Shown: positions 8,740-17,702 of the stretch, piece after piece
Position numbering within the stretch: position 1 is the first letter of the stretch
Layout of the letters: every line of letters begins with the position of its first letter
Origin: CBDBND01 sp965262665
GTDB taxonomy: Bacteria > Pseudomonadota > Alphaproteobacteria > Rhodospirillales > Rhodospirillaceae
Direction: 5' to 3'
DNA length: 64,000 bases
Assembly: GCA_965262665.1 (NCBI GenBank)
Contig: CBDHFR010000002.1
Span: 620,001-684,000, forward strand
Translations under genes and position numbers: made by a program
The notes under the pieces: model-generated
The model's database searches: none
The model's input: only the letters and a program-made list of their open reading frames with translations
Told to the model about the DNA's origin: nothing

Positions 8740-10500
8740 TTAGGCCTCTTGACCGTAAGTCGCTTTTATTCCCTGGGCCAGCGGCATGCCTATGTACAGT
8801 CTCAGTTTTGGATCGGCGCGTAGAGCCAAAGTGGCGTTCCGGTCAATTATCACATCGACCACACTGGGGACATCGCTGGCAAAAGCCTGATCCAAGGCTG
8901 GACCAAGTTCGGCCGCCGTCTCGATCCTCAGGCCGAGGCAGCCATGGGCTTCGGCAATGAGATCAAATCTGGTGGGATTAAGCTCTGTATTCACGGGCCG
9001 TCCGATCTTGTCGAGATGGCCGGCCCATTCCATCCCCCAGGCGGAATCGTTGGCGACAATGATGATGGGGTTCAACCCCATGGCTTTGGCGCTGCCGATC
9101 TCGTTGGAGAAATAGCCAAAAGCGCCGTCACCAGTGACCATCACCACTCGGCGCGGACTTGTGTTGGTTTCTTCTGCCAATTCCCGTACCCCGGCTGCAC
9201 CGCCGACCATCAAGGGCGTGCCGATGCCCATGGAGCCAAGGGCGTAATGATCGAGGACAGGACCTTGCTGCAATCGCACGGTGGCGTATATGGAGCCGAG
9301 TATCTGTGCGCCGTCCTGCACCAACAAGGCGTCGTCGGGCAGCCGCGGCATTAGCTCATGACCGATACGGTAGGGATGTACCGGGCCATCACTGTCCTCA
9401 CGACCGACCGTATCGATATAAGCGATCCGGTCGGCCAACAGCGCCTTGGTCCAAGGCTCACCCGGCACACCGGTGAAGCCTTTTGCCTCCATCGCGGCGA
9501 CAAGCTGTTCAACGGCGGACCGTACGTCGGCGACGATGGGCACATCGATGTGCCTGTTACGCCCCAGTTCTTCGGGGACAATATCTACCTGAATAAATTT
9601 TCCATCCCGATTGTACGCTGGCGCCAGACCGAAGCCGACGCGGCCTTTGAGCCGTGCGCCTAATACGATCATCACGTCCGCTTGCGATGCGGCCATACCA
9701 CCGATGGAGAAATTGAAACTGCGTTCCCCATCTTCCGGTACCAGCGCTCGGCCTTGGGAATTTCCTAAAATGGGAATGTTGAATTTTTCCACCAAGGTTT
9801 TGATGGCGTTACCCGCGCGGGACGCCCAGGCCCCGCCGCCCGTCAGAATCAACGGCGTTTTGGCAGTCGCAATCAGATCCGCCGCTTGATCGATCATATC
9901 TGTATCGGCTGCGGCGCGGGCGGCGACCGTCGGCGGCGCGTACATGGTTTCCGCAGCATCAAGCGCTGCGGCCATCAGAGAAGACGGCATTTGCAGCACC
10001 ACTGGTCCGCGGCGCCCGGTCAAAGCCCGTTTGATGGCCGTCGATACGTACTCCTGGACCCGATCGATAGAGGGAATGGTTCGCGCCCATTTGCACACTG
10101 ACCCAACCATGGGCTGGGTGTTGTTGTCGATCTCATAGTCTACTTCAACGCCTGTGGGTCCGGCGTACCAGCCGACAAGCACCAATACCGGCGAACAGGC
10201 ATGATAGGCGCTGGCGATTGCGGCCATGGCATTTGGCACCCCTTGATCGGCAATGATCAACGCCACGCCGCATTTGCCGGTGACGCGAGCATACCCGTCA
10301 GCGGCACCAACCGTACCGTTTTCACTGCGTCCTGGCACAATGGTGAAGCCGTCTTGGTCGAGGGGATCAAGCACGTCCGTATGGGTCGTGCCCGCCAACG
10401 AGAACACGGTGTTGATGCCGTTCTCCCTCAAAATACGGGAGACGATCTGGCCACCAGTAAGCCGACCGTTAGGCCCGGGTGCATTCACGGAGTCAGTCAT
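8740..10500 (-). CDS. Thiamine-diphosphate-dependent enzyme, acetolactate synthase/benzoylformate decarboxylase-like
   Basis: 586 residues, the usual size of the POX/AHAS superfamily. The N-terminal pyrimidine-binding domain has the essential Glu in 'GRSENGTVGAADGYARVTG'. The central domain contains 'LILTGGGAWASRAG'. The C-terminal pyrophosphate-binding domain has the GDG...N signature 'VTGDGAFGYFSNEIG...IIIVANDSAWG'. The reaction class is decarboxylation or ligation of 2-oxo acids or acyl-CoA. The residues seen do not identify the substrate, and the absence of a nearby small regulatory subunit argues against a biosynthetic acetolactate synthase. The membrane-protein gene lies 27 bases upstream on the same strand. 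Confidence 0.85.
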   Translation of the reverse strand: MTDSVNAPGPNGRLTGGQIVSRILRENGINTVFSLAGTTHTDVLDPLDQDGFTIVPGRSENGTVGAADGYARVTGKCGVALIIADQGVPNAMAAIASAYHACSPVLVLVGWYAGPTGVEVDYEIDNNTQPMVGSVCKWARTIPSIDRVQEYVSTAIKRALTGRRGPVVLQMPSSLMAAALDAAETMYAPPTVAARAAADTDMIDQAADLIATAKTPLILTGGGAWASRAGNAIKTLVEKFNIPILGNSQGRALVPEDGERSFNFSIGGMAASQADVMIVLGARLKGRVGFGLAPAYNRDGKFIQVDIVPEELGRNRHIDVPIVADVRSAVEQLVAAMEAKGFTGVPGEPWTKALLADRIAYIDTVGREDSDGPVHPYRIGHELMPRLPDDALLVQDGAQILGSIYATVRLQQGPVLDHYALGSMGIGTPLMVGGAAGVRELAEETNTSPRRVVMVTGDGAFGYFSNEIGSAKAMGLNPIIIVANDSAWGMEWAGHLDKIGRPVNTELNPTRFDLIAEAHGCLGLRIETAAELGPALDQAFASDVPSVVDVIIDRNATLALRADPKLRLYIGMPLAQGIKATYGQEA

Positions 10501-10527
10501 ACTGCACTCTGTGGCGATCCAGACGTT

Positions 10528-11202
10528 CTAGAATGGCTTAACCTTGCCGAGAAAAGCGATGAGGGCGACCAGGAACCACAAAGACAATGCCGCCACCTTG
10601 GAGTGCGCCAGCGCAGCAGCAATGATGTCGTTGCCTTTGTCGGCTTCTTCGCCACCAGCTCGGACCATAGGGAACCCGATGATCCAATTTTTGATTTCTC
10701 CGCGCAGGTAAATACCGAGAGACACGGCACCGGCGAACAGAAAGATTTTCGCTGCCAACCATTTGTCTGATATGGGGGACTCGTTGATCAGAGACACCAA
10801 TCCCATAATGCCCATGATGGCGACAACGGCGTAACGAATCATCATATCGACACCGCGCAGTTTGTTCGTCATCGGGTGCCGATCATTGAAGAACATCCAC
10901 CAATTCGCCGCAAGCCAAACCAGGCACACGATCCAAATGGCGAGAAGATAAATACCACCGATGGGAGAAAGCCCGAGTTCCCAGGACATTTGGAATCCGA
11001 CCGGCAAGAGTCCGATCAGCGCCGTGCGGGGACCCATGTCGCATTTAAAGAGAACGTCCATGAAGCGGAACCGTTCGTCCAAAGAGAGGTTGCGATCTGC
11101 TACATATTTGGCAGACATGTAGACGCCGAGGTCTCCGCCGAGCCAATAAACGAATAGCAGAGTGTGGACGTAAATCAGGATGTCGTATGTGGTGACGACC
11201 AT
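10528..11202 (-). CDS. Multi-pass inner-membrane protein of unknown function
   Basis: 224 residues with about five to six hydrophobic helices ('LIYVHTLLFVYWLGGDLGVY', 'IYLLAIWIVCLVWLAANWW', 'YAVVAIMGIMGLVSL', 'IFLFAGAVSLGIYL', 'VAALSLWFLVALIAFLG'). Conserved-looking polar residues (His in TM1, WW pair) recall CopD- or DUF2269-like membrane proteins, but the match is only general. The start at 11202 follows a strong G-rich ribosome site (AAGGGGGGG, 7 bases). It probably shares a transcript with the ThDP enzyme. Confidence 0.6.
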   Translation of the reverse strand: MVVTTYDILIYVHTLLFVYWLGGDLGVYMSAKYVADRNLSLDERFRFMDVLFKCDMGPRTALIGLLPVGFQMSWELGLSPIGGIYLLAIWIVCLVWLAANWWMFFNDRHPMTNKLRGVDMMIRYAVVAIMGIMGLVSLINESPISDKWLAAKIFLFAGAVSLGIYLRGEIKNWIIGFPMVRAGGEEADKGNDIIAAALAHSKVAALSLWFLVALIAFLGKVKPF

Positions 11203-11293
11203 GGCCGGCCCCCCCTTTTTAGCCGGTGACGGTTATGGCGCCATCATAGCGCAAGCAAGTCTGGGTGCCACTGTTTGGCAGTCTTATATCGGC

Positions 11294-11983
11294 TCAAGAC
11301 TGTGATTCGAGTTCGGTCAACTCATAGGTCGCCTTGAGATGGTCCCAGCGGAGTTTGACGAACACCTTGTGAGGGCCGTGGACCCAGAATTGAATCGGCG
11401 GCCGGCCCGCGGCGTGAGGAATCAACTGATAGGATTCGCAGGCAAATGTTCCGGCGGGCACGGTGACGTCCGCATCCGCCAACCGTTCCAGTTTTCGATG
11501 TTGTACACAGATCAGCGGTCCGGAGCCGCCGTGCCACAGCGGCGAAGATGTAATGCAATTGCGCAGTTCCTGCACTGGCGGTCCATTGGGATCATGCTGG
11601 GTCGCATGCCAACCATCGAGAAAAACCGGGTGAGGGGCGAATATGCCAAGGGGCTGATCAAAGGACATGCGTTGGGAAACGCGTCCTTCAGTCGCCGTCT
11701 CTGCCTCCAACTAAATGTGATCGTCGCCGAAGCGGTACCATCCGGAACCCAAAAAATCACCATGCTGCTTCATGTGAATGTATGCGTCCTGTGCTCTAAA
11801 GCCGGGGCCGTAGGTGATGGTTGCGTCGCGTTGCAAACCAACATCATCTAATTCGCAGTAGGCTCGAACGGTACGGATATTTTGAGCGTCGGCTGTCAAA
11901 GTAATCCATTCACGTCCGCTTTCGCCGCTATCGTCATAGCGGTAAATCAGCGTTGCGTTCACGTGAGCGGAAGTCTGTGTCAT
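11294..11983 (-). pseudogene. Unknown protein gene interrupted by an in-frame amber codon (DUF3108-like end)
   Basis: One continuous reading frame of about 230 codons from ATG 11983 is broken only by TAG at 11711-11713, between 'RFGDDHI' and 'EAETATEGRVSQ'. The upstream part is beta-rich ('LIYRYDDSGESGREWITLT'). The downstream part carries 'VTVPAGTFACESYQLIP' and 'FVKLRWDHLKATYELTELE', like DUF3108-type periplasmic beta proteins, but no signal peptide is visible. Both sides of the stop keep a protein-like composition, which suggests a recent nonsense mutation or readthrough. Confidence 0.55.
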
Positions 11984-12055
11984 GCTGGAAACTCTGGTGC
12001 AAATTTTGCGGTCAATCAACGGCGTTGATCATTTCAGGAAACGGTTTTTCGGCAC

Positions 12056-13495
12056 GTGGCTCATATCTTTTACGTTCTTGGTCTGTTGCTCGTCGTCCTG
12101 GCCGGCGTTGAAGTGGTTCCGATGTTTGCTGACCTTGTGAACGGTAATCCTGATTGGATGGTATTCGCAATCTCGTCAGTGTTGACCCTCTTTGTTGGTG
12201 GAGCGCTCATGCTGGCGAACGCCCACAGGGCGCACCGGTTTAGCATTCGCGAAGCCTATTTGTTGACGGCCCTGCTATGGGTGACGTTGCCGATCATTGG
12301 TGCGGCTCCCTTTCTGTTTAGTGCACAAAATATCGGCGTGACGGATGCGGTTTTTGAGGCTGTGTCCGGATTAACCACAACAGGGTCAACCGTGTTGACC
12401 GGATTGGACTCGTTTCCACCTGGCTTGTTGTTGTGGCGCTCTATGCTGCAATGGACCGGTGGTATCGGTATCATTGTCATGGGAATTGCCATTCTGCCGC
12501 TGTTGGGAGTTGGCGGCATGCAACTTATGCAAACAGAAGCGTCTGATACGTCGGACAAAGCTCTACCGCGGGTTAAAGAAATCGCCAAAGGAATCGGGGC
12601 TGCCTACGTCGGCCTGACACTTCTCTGTGCAATAGCCTATGGCATGGTTGGTATGCCCGCATTCGATGCCATCAATCACGCTATGACCACGATCGCTACT
12701 GGTGGATTTTCCACCCATGACGCCTCTTTTGCACACTTCCAATTGCCGGTTCTGCCCTGGGTCGCAATTCTGTTTATGATCTCAGGTGCCCTTCCTTTCG
12801 CTCTCTATCTCAAGTCATTCGGGCGCGATCCAATGGCCCTCTTTAAGAACGGTCAAGTTCAGTTCTTTATCTCTTTTTGTTGTCTCTTGGTGGCAAGTTT
12901 GACGGTGTGGTCATGGCGAACAACGTCCATGGCTCTGTTTGAGGCATTTGAACAATCCGCTTTTAGTGCGATTTCAATTATTTCGACCACTGGTTTTACA
13001 GCGACCGACTACACAGTTTGGGGCGGGGCATCCGTGGTGTTTCTCATCATCACATTTGCCGGGGGATGTTCGGGCTCAACGTCCGGGTCCGTCAAAATGT
13101 TCCGCTACCAATTGATGTGGTCATTTCTCAAGTCTCAGCTCAACCGACTGATTCATCCCCACGGTGTGTTTCCGGTAACCTACGACGGGCATGAAGTGTC
13201 TTCTGACATCGTGTTGTCGGTTACGGCCTTTCTCGGTCTTTATTTGGTCACGTGGTTTGCGTTGTCGGTGGCTTTGTCCGTAACCGGTCTGGACTTTCAG
13301 ACAAGCGTTTCGGCGGCGGCGACCGCATTGACCAACGTCGGACCCGGACTCGGTCCGATCATCGGCCCCTCTGGGACGTTTGGTGGACTACCGGACATCG
13401 ACAAATGGTTGCTAGCCGGTGGCATGCTGGTGGGGCGGCTTGAATTGTTCACTCTGTTTGTCTTGATAACACCGCGTTTTTGGCGGGACCTTTGA
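12056..13495 (+). CDS. trkH: Trk-type potassium uptake protein, TrkH family
   Basis: 479 residues, the family's usual size. The start is GTG 12056 with AGGAAACG upstream. Four pore loops, each with the selectivity-filter glycine, are visible: 'LTTTGSTVLTG', 'IATGGFSTHDAS', 'ISTTGFTATDYT' and 'LTNVGPGLGPIIG'. Each is flanked by two membrane helices, the MPM fold of K+ transporters. TrkH works with a cytoplasmic NAD-binding TrkA, which is not in the window. It ends convergently with the diguanylate cyclase gene. Confidence 0.92.
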   Translation: MAHIFYVLGLLLVVLAGVEVVPMFADLVNGNPDWMVFAISSVLTLFVGGALMLANAHRAHRFSIREAYLLTALLWVTLPIIGAAPFLFSAQNIGVTDAVFEAVSGLTTTGSTVLTGLDSFPPGLLLWRSMLQWTGGIGIIVMGIAILPLLGVGGMQLMQTEASDTSDKALPRVKEIAKGIGAAYVGLTLLCAIAYGMVGMPAFDAINHAMTTIATGGFSTHDASFAHFQLPVLPWVAILFMISGALPFALYLKSFGRDPMALFKNGQVQFFISFCCLLVASLTVWSWRTTSMALFEAFEQSAFSAISIISTTGFTATDYTVWGGASVVFLIITFAGGCSGSTSGSVKMFRYQLMWSFLKSQLNRLIHPHGVFPVTYDGHEVSSDIVLSVTAFLGLYLVTWFALSVALSVTGLDFQTSVSAAATALTNVGPGLGPIIGPSGTFGGLPDIDKWLLAGGMLVGRLELFTLFVLITPRFWRDL

Positions 13496-13496
13496 C

Positions 13497-13519
13497 AGTC
13501 CTGCTGACCCGGTAGGACT
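13497..13519. terminator. Small hairpin between convergent genes
   Basis: AGTCCT and AGGACT pair across an 11-base loop in the 22-base gap between trkH and the cyclase gene, overlapping the latter's stop codon. The stem is weak and has no long T tract, so a terminator role is only suggested by position. Confidence 0.25.
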
Positions 13520-14433
13520 AATTAGCCTCCACCGGAGACGAGTTGCCACCAGGGGAGCCATCAATCCCTGATACTGTTTGTGGTGGCGTCTCGAAAACGG
13601 CGATGCCGCGGCCTTCTTCTATTGCATCTTCCAAGCCTTGATCAGCACGACGTAAGACGTCAGCACCAGTTTCGTCTATTTGCACCATCTCAGCGACGCC
13701 GACGCCGACGGTGAAATGTATAACTTCTCCGTAGGCGCTGACTTCAAGATGGCTCAAGTCATCGACCATCCGCTGGGCGAGGGTAAGGGCACCCTGACCG
13801 GGTGTTTCGGGTAAGAGGGCCAGAAAACGACGTTCAGACAAGCGGCCAAAACTGTCGCAGTACCGCATGACCAACACACAGTACCCCGCAAAAACTCGGC
13901 ACACGGTGTGAGCCGCATGGTCACCCCAAGATTCTCGAATGGCATCCAATCCATCGATTTCGAATGCCAGACAGGAAAACGGTTCGCGATAGCGGCGTGC
14001 CCGTGAAAACTCGTTGCTCGCGAGCACCTGAATGTGAGTGCGATTGGCTACGCCTGACAGTTCATCTGTCGTAGCGCGATGGCTTAGTTCCCATTTGAGT
14101 GAGAATGCCTCCCTAGCTGTGCGATCGGCGAGAAAAGCAATCGTCAAAGCAATTGCTAGGGCGGGTAAGAGGTAGCCAAATGCGGTCAATGCCCCAATAG
14201 CAATGTTCTGCAACGGGAATAAGAAGACGGCCGACAGAACGGCCACTATCACGGCTGCCGAAATAGATGCGAGCGCAATCAACAGTGTCGGTGATAGTGT
14301 CGGTGATAGTGTTGTCAGATAAAGGCATAATAGGCCCATGAGAAGGGCGAACCTTACACCACTCTCTTCCGGTAGCGTGACAACGCCTAATGCGATGTGC
14401 GCCGAGAACGCCAACGCAAATAAAATGGGAATA
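13518..14433 (-). pseudogene. Membrane GGDEF protein, 3' part, split by IS630 copy 1
   Basis: The distal part of a membrane-anchored GGDEF protein. About five hydrophobic helices ('IIPILFALAFSAHIALGVV' to 'LPALAIALTIAFLAD') are followed by a GGDEF domain beginning 'RATTDELSGVANRTHI'. The signature loop reads 'GRLSERRFLAL' instead of GG(D/E)EF, so cyclase activity is unlikely even in the intact protein. The apparent N-terminus on this side (MNHIIAPWG...) is IS sequence. Removal of 14434-15605 and one TA joins it to 15606-15861 in frame and gives about 389 residues. Confidence 0.8.
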
Positions 14434-15605
14434 ATACCAGCGGTCGTTGAGATTGATTCTCTTTTAGGGATTCCCCACGGCGCAATGATGTGATTCATAG
14501 AAAGCCGGCTTTAAATGGAGGATTTGATGTCGGCGAAGATCCCGTTGCGAACGGACTATGACGCGGTCCAAGCGCGGGCCTTGACGCGCAAAGCGACAGA
14601 TCCCAATCAGGTGCGCCGCCTTCTGGCGATTGCGGCGGTTTATGATGGCATGAACCGTAGGGATGCGGCGGCGGTTGGCGGCATGGACCGCCAGAGCCTG
14701 CGCGACTGGGTGTCCCGGTTCAATCAGGCAGGCCCCGAGGGCCTGCACGACCACAAATCTCCCGGCGCGGTTCCGCAGCTGACGGCGGTGGAGAGGGTGG
14801 CGTTGGCGGAGATCGTCGAGGCGGGGCCGGACCCGGACAGCGACGGCGTCGTACGCTGGCGCCGGCTCGACCTCAAGGAGGTTATCCGGGACCGCTTCGG
14901 GGTGGAGTATCACGAGCGCTCGGTCTCGCGCCTGCTGCACGATCTCGGCTTCTCGCACATGAACGCCCGGGTGCGCCATCCGGGCCAAGATGCGGCAATG
15001 CTGGAGACGTTTAAAGAAACTTCCCCCGGGCGCTCGCCGCGGCGGTAGCCCACCTGCCGCCCGCAACGCCGGTCGAGCTGTGGTGGCAAGACGAGATGCG
15101 CCTTGGCCAGAAGAACGGCATCGTCCGGCAGTGGGCGCGCACCGGCAGCCGTCCGCGTCAGCCCAAGGACCAGCGCTACCAGAGCGCCTATCTGTTCGGC
15201 GCCGTCTGCCTGGCGCGCGGTACCGGTGCGGCCGTGGCGATGCCGTTCGCCGACACCCATGCCATGCCGGCCCATCTCGAAGAGATTAGCCGCACCGTCG
15301 CCGACGGCTCACACGCCGTCCTCCTCATGGACCGCGCCGGCTGGCACACCACCACCGAATTGGAGTTCCCCGACAACATCACGCCGCTGTTCCTGCCGCC
15401 CAGATCGCCGGAGCCGAACCCGGCCGAAAACATCTGGCAGTACCTGCGCCAGACCTACCTGTCGCACCGCGTCTTCGACAGTTACGAAGACATCGTCGAT
15501 GCGGCATGCCACGCCTGGAACAAGCTCATCGACAAGCCCTCGAAAATCATGTCGATTGGTATGCGCAAATGGGCACACGAAGGTCAAATTCAATGACCGT
15601 TGGTA
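14434..15605 (+). mobile_element. IS630-family element, copy 1 (1172 bp)
   Basis: Nearly identical to copy 2 at 18721-19886 apart from a 6-base difference (this copy has an extra Gly-Pro in 'EAGPDPDSD'). Terminal repeats ATACCAGCGGTCGTTGA (left) and TACCAACGGTCATTGA (read inward from the right) match at most positions. TA flanks both sides (14432-14433 and 15606-15607). The near identity of the two copies points to recent movement. Confidence 0.9.
14527..15596 (+). CDS. IS630 transposase, two overlapping frames
   Basis: The first frame gives the HTH part ('VRRLLAIAAVYDGMNRRDAAAVGGMDRQSLRDWV') up to residue about 165. The second frame, reached by a -1 shift near 15008-15025 (TTTAAAGAAACTTCCCCC), gives the catalytic part with 'WWQDEMRLGQKN', 'LLMDRAGWHT' and 'PPRSPEPNPAENIWQYLR', the complete DDE set. 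Copy 2 has the same shift at the same place, so expression by frameshifting is possible. No textbook slippery heptamer in frame is seen. The start is chosen at 14527 for GGAGG five bases before it. Confidence 0.75.
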
Positions 15606-15861
15606 TAAGTTCGGAGCGATCTTGCACAAAGCGAACGAAAGTGAGCCCAAACAGAATCAGCGTGAAGGCAAAAAGGAAGACAGAATACGTACCGAGTACG
15701 TTGGCAGCATCGCCGCTTTGAGGGGGCAGATAGTAGCTGCCAGCACAATATATGGACCCACCCACCAAGACGAGCCACCGTTGAGCGGACTGCGCCGTAT
15801 AGGACCGATCAGCCTGATAGGCTTGCTCTTTCTCTTCACCAAAGCGTTTATCGAAAATCAT
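15606..15861 (-). pseudogene. Membrane GGDEF protein, 5' part
   Basis: Starts at ATG 15861 with AGGAA upstream. It encodes a cytoplasmic leader (MIFDKRFGEEKEQAYQ) and two membrane helices ('WLVLVGGSIYCAGSYYL' and 'SVFLFAFTLILFGLTFV') before running into the IS at 'DRSELI'. It is the front of the gene whose rest lies at 13518-14433. It follows the response regulator-GGDEF gene by 91 bases on the same strand, so both probably belonged to one signalling operon. Confidence 0.8.
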
Positions 15862-15952
15862 GTGATTCCTATGCTGAACGGAAAAACAGCACGTGAGAGA
15901 CTACCATAGAGTGCTGGCGGGGCCAGCTACAACACGGAGGTTTTGGGGTCGA

Positions 15953-16921
15953 TTAGTTAGGACGAAGGGAAGAGATCTCCGTTGCCCGCGTAATCCGGCA
16001 GGTCAGCTTGGCCTGAGCCATTGCTTCAGACGCTTGCTGCAAAACATCGACTGCCTTGATTCGTTTTGAAGCGGATTGTTCGTCAGCGTTTCCACGAGGA
16101 AACGTTACCACACCGATGGCAGCACTGATTTCATGCTCACCATCAAATGTACGGACAGGATGAGAAAATACTGTTGCAATGCGGCGGGCGACGATCATGG
16201 CCTCGCCGAGGTCTGATAACTGCTCAACGATGCAGGTACACTCGTCACTGCCTAAACGGCCCGTGCTTTCGCCCGGCCATTTCAAGCTTTTCAATCGCCG
16301 GCCGGTCTCCCGCAAAATCGCGTCGCCTACCTTGATGCCATAGGCCTCATTGATGAATTTGAGGCCGTTGAGATTGATGTGAACCATTGCGCCGAGGCTT
16401 TGACCTTCTTCCGGGTCTGTCATGATGGCTTCAGTGAGCTTGTCCAGCACAGCTTTGCGGTTATAGAGATTGGACAGTGGGTCAAAGAGTGCAGCCCTGG
16501 TCAGTTCTTGCTCGTGGCTATGCCGTGCGAGTGTGTATCGGATGGTGCGTTCCAGACCCTCGACGGTCATTTCGCCCTTAACGATGAAATCGTATGCGCC
16601 GCGGCTTAACGCGCCGTCATCCAACGATGGGTCTTCCATCGCTGTTAGCATGATGAAGGGGACATTGATCTCACAGCGCTTGGCTTCGTCCATGAGGTCG
16701 AAACCTGTATTGGCCGCCAAATAGTAATCTGTCAGGCAGATATCGACTCGTTCCTTGCACAGGATGTCCATTGCTGACGGCAGTGTGTCCGTCGTCAGGA
16801 TGTTTTTGCCTTTAAATCCGTTGGCTTCCAGGAAGCGCCGAATCAGGGTGGCATCCATGGCATTGTCTTCGAACACCAGGACTCGCAAGGATTCAGGGGG
16901 GAGGGATTGCGCTAAACTCAT
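15953..16921 (-). CDS. Response regulator with C-terminal GGDEF domain
   Basis: About 322 residues from ATG 16921, fixed by GAGGAG five bases upstream. The N-terminal REC domain (residues about 12-130) has the acidic pair 'VFEDNAMD', phospho-acceptor Asp in 'CLTDYYLA', Thr in 'MLTAMED' and Lys in 'FIVKGEM'. The GGDEF domain (about 150-320) begins 'AALFDPLSNLYNRKAVLDKL'. Its signature is 'GRLGSDECTCIVE', so GGDEF is altered to GSDEC; activity is uncertain. It probably links a two-component signal to c-di-GMP. The mobile cassette sits in its upstream region. Confidence 0.85.
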   Translation of the reverse strand: MSLAQSLPPESLRVLVFEDNAMDATLIRRFLEANGFKGKNILTTDTLPSAMDILCKERVDICLTDYYLAANTGFDLMDEAKRCEINVPFIMLTAMEDPSLDDGALSRGAYDFIVKGEMTVEGLERTIRYTLARHSHEQELTRAALFDPLSNLYNRKAVLDKLTEAIMTDPEEGQSLGAMVHINLNGLKFINEAYGIKVGDAILRETGRRLKSLKWPGESTGRLGSDECTCIVEQLSDLGEAMIVARRIATVFSHPVRTFDGEHEISAAIGVVTFPRGNADEQSASKRIKAVDVLQQASEAMAQAKLTCRITRATEISSLRPN

Positions 16922-17003
16922 TTTTCTCCTCACGCGAGTCTTAAAGCTCGTCAATTGGCGTCACCCTAGCGGCAAATGGTTACCGCCGAGTGAATCGCAG
17001 GGG

Positions 17004-17011
17004 CAATTTTA
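17004..17011. repeat. 8-bp target duplication CAATTTTA, left copy (right copy 17458-17465)
   Basis: CAATTTTA occurs directly outside both ends of the 24-bp inverted repeats. Ten bases match if the adjoining GG is counted. This is the footprint expected from transposition with an 8-bp staggered cut. Confidence 0.8.
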
Positions 17012-17457
17012 GGGGCTTATATACATGACTAGACAAGTCCTTATTTAGCTCCGCGGATCAGCAAGAAGCCCTCATAGATGAGCAAGGAAACCGTAAACGG
17101 CACCATAACCAGCCACAAGGTTCCGCTCTCCAGTCCACTGCCTGCCATCTTCGCCAAGTAATTGTAGGCGTATAAATGAACCAGCGCCCCGACCAGGACC
17201 GTTACTACGAGCCGAGGCCATTCGGTTTCACCGCGCATCGAACCGAGGATTTTCTCCATGAAAACGAGTACGAGGGCGACGACTGCGAAAGGGTCAATCC
17301 AATCAAATATGGGCTTGGCCGCCGCGGGATTGACGGCGTAGAAGAAATTGTTGAGCGTCAAAACGAAAGCTACGACGAGCATGAAGCATCCTTTTAGTGA
17401 CCGCATATTTCAACCTCTCCAATTCTTCCGTTGTGTCTAGTCATGTATATAAGCCCC
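17012..17457. mobile_element. 446-bp transposase-less mobile cassette with 24-bp perfect terminal repeats
   Basis: Ends are perfect 24-bp inverted repeats (17012-17035, starting GGGGCTTATATACATGAC, and its complement at 17434-17457), bracketed by the 8-bp duplication CAATTTTA. The only gene inside is a 121-codon membrane-protein gene; no transposase fits. This is the architecture of a MITE or mobile insertion cassette moved in trans. An 8-bp duplication and GGG-starting ends would suit an IS1595-like transposase, but that is inference. It lies between the divergent response-regulator and msrP genes, so it may affect their promoters. Confidence 0.8.
17041..17406 (-). CDS. Small multi-pass membrane protein carried by the cassette
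   Basis: 121 residues. The start at 17406 has GGAGAGG seven bases upstream, all within the element. Three to four hydrophobic helices are seen: 'GCFMLVVAFVLTLNNFFYAV', 'DPFAVVALVLVFMEKILG', 'LVVTVLVGALVHLYAYNYL' and 'TLWLVMVPFTVSLLIYEGFLL'. I do not recognise the family. The gene fills most of the element, starting 51 bases inside one end and stopping 29 bases from the other, so it is the cassette's cargo. Confidence 0.7.
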   Translation of the reverse strand: MRSLKGCFMLVVAFVLTLNNFFYAVNPAAAKPIFDWIDPFAVVALVLVFMEKILGSMRGETEWPRLVVTVLVGALVHLYAYNYLAKMAGSGLESGTLWLVMVPFTVSLLIYEGFLLIRGAK

Positions 17458-17702
17458 CAATTTTAGGGCCCAAAGAGAAATCTGGGAACCGGTCAAAGCG
17501 TCCCGTTTTCAGCCTTTTTTGTCCGTTTCGACTCGCCAATGACAAGTCTGTTAGATCACCTGGATGTGAGCCTTGATGTGGGACAGTTAGGGCATATCTG
17601 ACGTGGTGATCGGGTGTTTCACCTGGCCCGTAAATAGGACAAGGTAACAACAGCCAAATCACCTAGCCTCTCTTGGTGCGGTGGCGGAGAAGGAGATCCC
17701 CA

